NCBI GenBank assembly: GCA_036503775.1
Contig: DASXWH010000107.1
Coordinates: 1-25,683, forward strand
DNA length: 25,683 nt
Direction of reading: 5' to 3'
DNA from: Ohtaekwangia sp036503775
GTDB lineage: Bacteria > Bacteroidota > Bacteroidia > Cytophagales > Cyclobacteriaceae
Positions 22,837 to 25,683 of the stretch are shown here, piece by piece. The position numbers and the translations under genes are program-made. Numbering within the stretch: the first letter of the stretch is position 1; each line of letters opens with the position of its first letter. The notes under the pieces were generated by a model that was given only the letters and a program-made list of their open reading frames with translations, was not told the DNA's origin and ran no database searches.

Positions 22837-24264
22837 TTATTGCGGAGCTATCCAGAGTACAGAGTTGCCCGTTCCATGTTCGTTTTGTTCCCACAATTCA
22901 TTTGACGGGTCAATGATCCACTGACCATCGATGACAAATTTGTAGAGTACTTTGCCAGGCTGAAGATTAAGACTAATCTCCCATCCATCCGGAATTTTTT
23001 TCATCGTGTAACCGGTCCATTTGTTAAACGTTCCGGCACATTCAACGTTCCGGGCTGAAGTATGGCCGCGAAGGGTGAATGTATGATTGGGTTGAACGGA
23101 AACTAATGAATTCTGAAATCCTCTCAGTACAGCAAAGTGAGGATTGGCAGGATCTGTAATCCACTGACCATCGACAATGAATTTATACTGATAATTCCCT
23201 GCAGCTAATACATAGGGTAGTTCCCAACCGGTTGCTGTTGGTTTCAGTTGAAGAGCACGATCATTCCACCCATTAAATTCACCGGCTACCATAACCTGTT
23301 TAGCAGACTTGAATCCATCCAGCCGGAAGTAGGTAGAAGGACCGAGCTGTAAAAATGAATTCTCTATTCCATTCCGTTCACCGCTAACGTTCGGATTGGC
23401 CGGATCGCGAATCCAGTCTTTATCGACAATGAATTTATATTCGTAAGTACCATCCTTGAGATAGACCTGCAGTTTCCAGCCATCACCGGTTTTCTTCATT
23501 CGGAGTTCATGCTGCTTCCAGTTGTTGAAACTTCCGGAAACCACTACTTCTTTTGCGTACTGATATCCCTTCAGGTAAAATTCATAGTTGGTCATGAAGT
23601 ACACCGAATTGAACCCTGTATAACCGTCACTTTCGCGGAGTGCATTTCGTTCATCGTGAATCCATTTGGCATCTATAATGTACTTGTAAACATGCTTTCC
23701 GGGATTTAATAGTACATCAGCAACCCACCCGGAGTCTGATTTGATCATGGGTGTCTTCAGTGTGCTCCAGTTATTAAACGTTCCGGATAAATAAACTTCG
23801 CGCGCATTCTCATATCCCGGAAGATGAAATCTTCGCTTGCCGTTTTTCAATGCATAGATCGATGTTTTCTTAAATGCATTGTATCCGAATGATGCGCGGG
23901 TTTGTTCCTGCACCTTAAACCACAAGTCGCTGAAGAGTACAACTTCGTTATCAAACTTCAGATCCCCGGACAGATCACTTACGGGTTTATAAATGCGGTA
24001 TCCGGTTTTGGTGGATGACAGTTTCCATCCATTCTTGGCCATGCCACCAATGCTGCCAAACTTCCATAATGTGTCGAGCGAAAGACTTTTCATGCCGGAT
24101 TGTTCCAGTACGTTTTCCTGTGTCTGGCGTGGCCATTCTTTCTCCAGGATCAGCACAATATTGTCGCCTTCGATGCGATATGCTTTTCGGATTGATGACG
24201 GCTGAGCATAGATCATCCCGGAAGCCAGTGCCAAAAGGGTTGCTATGATAGATCGTTTGCTCAT
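22837..24264 (-). CDS. Secreted protein with four tandem AMPK-type glycogen-binding (CBM48-like) modules
   Basis: A 475-residue protein with a signal peptide (MIYA-QP, about 20), an N-terminal domain I do not recognise (about 22-140), and then four modules at about 146-224, 229-307, 312-391 and 396-473. Each has GxFNxW (161, 244, 328, 411), GW, YKF or YKY, and a tryptophan in a (V/I)D-x-x-W(I) turn (W201, W284, W368, W449), followed by NS. These are the tryptophan and lysine positions that bind glycogen in the AMPK beta subunit. The spacing is regular, at 83-84 residues. There is no catalytic domain, so it is a carbohydrate-binding or adhesion protein, probably periplasmic or secreted. Its ATG overlaps the stop of the aspartic-protease gene (ATGA), so they are translationally coupled. 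Confidence 0.88.
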   Translation of the reverse strand: MSKRSIIATLLALASGMIYAQPSSIRKAYRIEGDNIVLILEKEWPRQTQENVLEQSGMKSLSLDTLWKFGSIGGMAKNGWKLSSTKTGYRIYKPVSDLSGDLKFDNEVVLFSDLWFKVQEQTRASFGYNAFKKTSIYALKNGKRRFHLPGYENAREVYLSGTFNNWSTLKTPMIKSDSGWVADVLLNPGKHVYKYIIDAKWIHDERNALRESDGYTGFNSVYFMTNYEFYLKGYQYAKEVVVSGSFNNWKQHELRMKKTGDGWKLQVYLKDGTYEYKFIVDKDWIRDPANPNVSGERNGIENSFLQLGPSTYFRLDGFKSAKQVMVAGEFNGWNDRALQLKPTATGWELPYVLAAGNYQYKFIVDGQWITDPANPHFAVLRGFQNSLVSVQPNHTFTLRGHTSARNVECAGTFNKWTGYTMKKIPDGWEISLNLQPGKVLYKFVIDGQWIIDPSNELWEQNEHGTGNSVLWIAPQ

Positions 24265-25229
24265 GGTTTTTCAATGTCAAAAGGATACATGCAGAATTCC
24301 TTCCGTACAAAGTTGATGCTTATTATACCTTTAACCAAAAAGTTATTTCCCAGGATACCATCAATGGATCTTCCATACGCTTCGCTCAGTGTTTCCAGTC
24401 GCGTGATGGCGGTATGCATATTTTTAAACGTCTTTTCGCCTACGGTGATTTCATCCAGTGTTCCCAGCAGCACCTCCGATCGTGATCCGCCTGACCCCAG
24501 TAACACCATCCGCTTGTTTACCTGGAATGATTCAAGGATATGGCCCGATAACTTATTGCTGAGTGTATTGGTTTCTGCTCCCGTATCCAGGCAAAATACG
24601 AGCTTCTTTTCCGCCACAGTTACTTCCATGGTAATGATATTGCGCATTAGCTGGAAGGGCATCTTAATAAGCGGAGTTGATTTCACGACACGCTCAGTTT
24701 CAGGCACGAGTCCATAGGCATCAAGCCGGTGTAAGTAGAGAATACTTTTATGGAGATCAATGACCATTTCAAATGATGTGAACAAATTAACGCCCAGTAG
24801 TCCCAGGATCTTGATGCCCCGTTTGTTTTCAATAAGTCCAAGGTCAGTGAGATCAGCCTGCAATTTTTCAAAGTATAGTTCCCGCAGCGAAAATTTCCGG
24901 ATATCGGTTTGCGAGAATGTGCTTACACTTCCCGTAGCATTGGCCGCGAGCCGGTCGCCTTCATTCCAGCCCTTTCTGAAATACGTTTTGTTCAGCACCA
25001 GCGAGGGGGATCCGGTGTCCAGGATAAAATTTCCAATGAGCGTATCAATCCGGGCTTCAATAACGATCAGGTTTTGTACGCGTCTGATGGGAATAACAAG
25101 CGTTTTAAACGTACTGGAAACATCTGCCTTAATGAAAATGGAAAGATCAATAAGGGATGATTCCGGTGGATCCGTGCAGAATCCGCGAGAGGAGAGGAGC
25201 AAAAAGAAAACGAGCAGGTATCGTTTCAA
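24261..25229 (-). CDS. Secreted two-lobed aspartic protease (retropepsin/pepsin-like)
   Basis: A 322-residue protein with an N-terminal hydrophobic signal sequence (about 1-18) and two aspartic-protease half-sites: DTG at 71-73 (NFILDTGSPSLVL) and DTG at 215-217 (VFCLDTGAETNTL). Each is followed by a hydrophobic-hydrophobic-G flap partner (ILGLLGVNLF, DGILGNNFL). One chain thus carries both lobes, as in pepsins, whereas bacterial relatives usually have one lobe and dimerise. The start is probably TTG (25229, KRYLLVFFLLLSS follows): no ATG is in frame upstream and the next methionine is far inside the protein. It overlaps the glycogen-binding gene by 4 bases. The substrate is unknown; it might process a surface or periplasmic protein, possibly its operon partner. 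Confidence 0.84.
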   Translation of the reverse strand: MKRYLLVFFLLLSSRGFCTDPPESSLIDLSIFIKADVSSTFKTLVIPIRRVQNLIVIEARIDTLIGNFILDTGSPSLVLNKTYFRKGWNEGDRLAANATGSVSTFSQTDIRKFSLRELYFEKLQADLTDLGLIENKRGIKILGLLGVNLFTSFEMVIDLHKSILYLHRLDAYGLVPETERVVKSTPLIKMPFQLMRNIITMEVTVAEKKLVFCLDTGAETNTLSNKLSGHILESFQVNKRMVLLGSGGSRSEVLLGTLDEITVGEKTFKNMHTAITRLETLSEAYGRSIDGILGNNFLVKGIISINFVRKEFCMYPFDIEKP

Positions 25230-25431
25230 AAGGCACGGGTTTGGTGGTTGAACGGATTTTAACGGAAAAGTGATTCACCGCAGTACCTGAAGAGAACAAA
25301 ATGAATGGAATAGTTTTAGCGGAATGGCATCGTTAATTTAGGCTGATGACTGAGATGTTGACTCCTGATCGCGAAAAATCAGGCGGAGAAATGCCTCAGT
25401 CAGCAGATATATAAATTTTATACATCTTCCT

Positions 25432-25439
25432 TATCTTTG
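25432..25439 (+). promoter_or_regulatory. Bacteroidota-type -7 element upstream of the FAD-oxidoreductase gene
   Basis: TATCTTTG is a full TAnnTTTG match 28 bases before the ATG at 25468. The -33 position is A/T-rich and has no clear TTG. The divergent gap 25230-25467 shows no other gene; a one-mismatch box for the protease lies on the minus strand at 25297-25304 (TCATTTTG), too weak to call on its own. Confidence 0.5.
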
Positions 25440-25467
25440 CCTGTATTGAAGGATAAATCCCTTCCCC

Positions 25468-25683
25468 ATGAAATCTGTTGAAGTTATTCTCTCTCCCGAA
25501 GAGGCTTTTCAGGAAGATCTTTTCCTGGAATCACTGTACCACAAACTGCAGTTGAAAAATGACGGCAATACCGTTGTACAGCCGGTCAAACGTTCCATTG
25601 ATGCCCGCTCCCGAAATGTGATCGTGCGTGTGCAGTGTGAAATTGCTTCTGCCAAAGAACGCAAACCTGTCATTACCTATTCC
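25468..25683 (+). CDS. FAD-dependent oxidoreductase, COG2509-type (partial, runs off the end)
   Basis: The first 72 residues of a gene cut by the window end. KRSIDAR (41-47), followed by a beta strand (NVIVRVQCEI), is the N-terminal signature I know from the large uncharacterised NAD/FAD-dependent dehydrogenase group (COG2509). There it precedes the GxGxxG FAD-binding fold, which would lie beyond the end. The opening MKSVEVILSPEEAFQEDL also fits. It has no signal peptide and is cytoplasmic by prediction. The true length is probably about 500 residues, which cannot be checked here. Confidence 0.72.
   Translation, partial: MKSVEVILSPEEAFQEDLFLESLYHKLQLKNDGNTVVQPVKRSIDARSRNVIVRVQCEIASAKERKPVITYS

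Noticed and set aside
1..25683. Search by eye for tRNA, rRNA, CRISPR arrays, insertion sequences, phage or defence genes.
   Set aside because: Nothing with the needed hallmarks was found; no direct-repeat/spacer pattern, transposase motif or integrase was seen.

Overview
The window looks like chromosomal DNA of a Bacteroidota bacterium, most likely of a Cytophagales or Chitinophagales type. The evidence is a FecI-like sigma factor, a FecR anti-sigma factor and a TonB receptor with an STN domain in one operon; many short lipoproteins with an acidic run after the lipobox cysteine; promoters of the TAnnTTTG type; and DUF4142, DUF2071 and DUF1089 genes that are common in this phylum. I see no tRNA, rRNA, CRISPR array, transposase or phage gene. 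No gene-free stretch exceeds 300 bases.

Layout. (1) 1-1311: methionine aminopeptidase and an AHSA1/SRPBCC protein. (2) 1385-7352: a compact, partly overlapping operon. The usual sigma / anti-sigma / TonB-receptor signalling trio is split by two lipoproteins and a secreted intradiol-dioxygenase-like lipoprotein. A glycolipid-binding-type protein follows at 7396-7968. (3) 7977-10473, minus strand: an ABC-F ATPase with a degenerate second Walker A, and monofunctional transglycosylase MtgA. (4) 10763-11446: a PAS-LuxR regulator closed by a good terminator. (5) 11540-19175: a plus-strand metabolic block of AGE-type epimerase lipoprotein, RraA-like protein 1, enolase-superfamily enzyme 1, BASS transporter, RraA-like protein 2 and enolase-superfamily enzyme 2. 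All five enzymes carry export signals, so this reads as an acid-sugar pathway run outside the cytoplasm, with a transporter for the product. (6) 19186-21489: DUF2071 on the minus strand, then a DUF4142 lipoprotein and a DUF2892-SRPBCC membrane protein on the plus strand, with a strong bidirectional terminator. (7) 21532-25229, minus strand: a DUF748/AsmA-like protein, then a two-gene operon of a two-lobed aspartic protease and a secreted protein with four tandem AMPK-type glycogen-binding modules. (8) 25468 to the end: the N-terminus of a COG2509-type FAD-dependent oxidoreductase.

The two most interesting loci are the split FecI/FecR operon with its probably surface-attached dioxygenase, and the doubled RraA/enolase-superfamily set around a BASS transporter. 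Functions given for these systems are inferences from family membership and export signals; nothing here shows the substrate.
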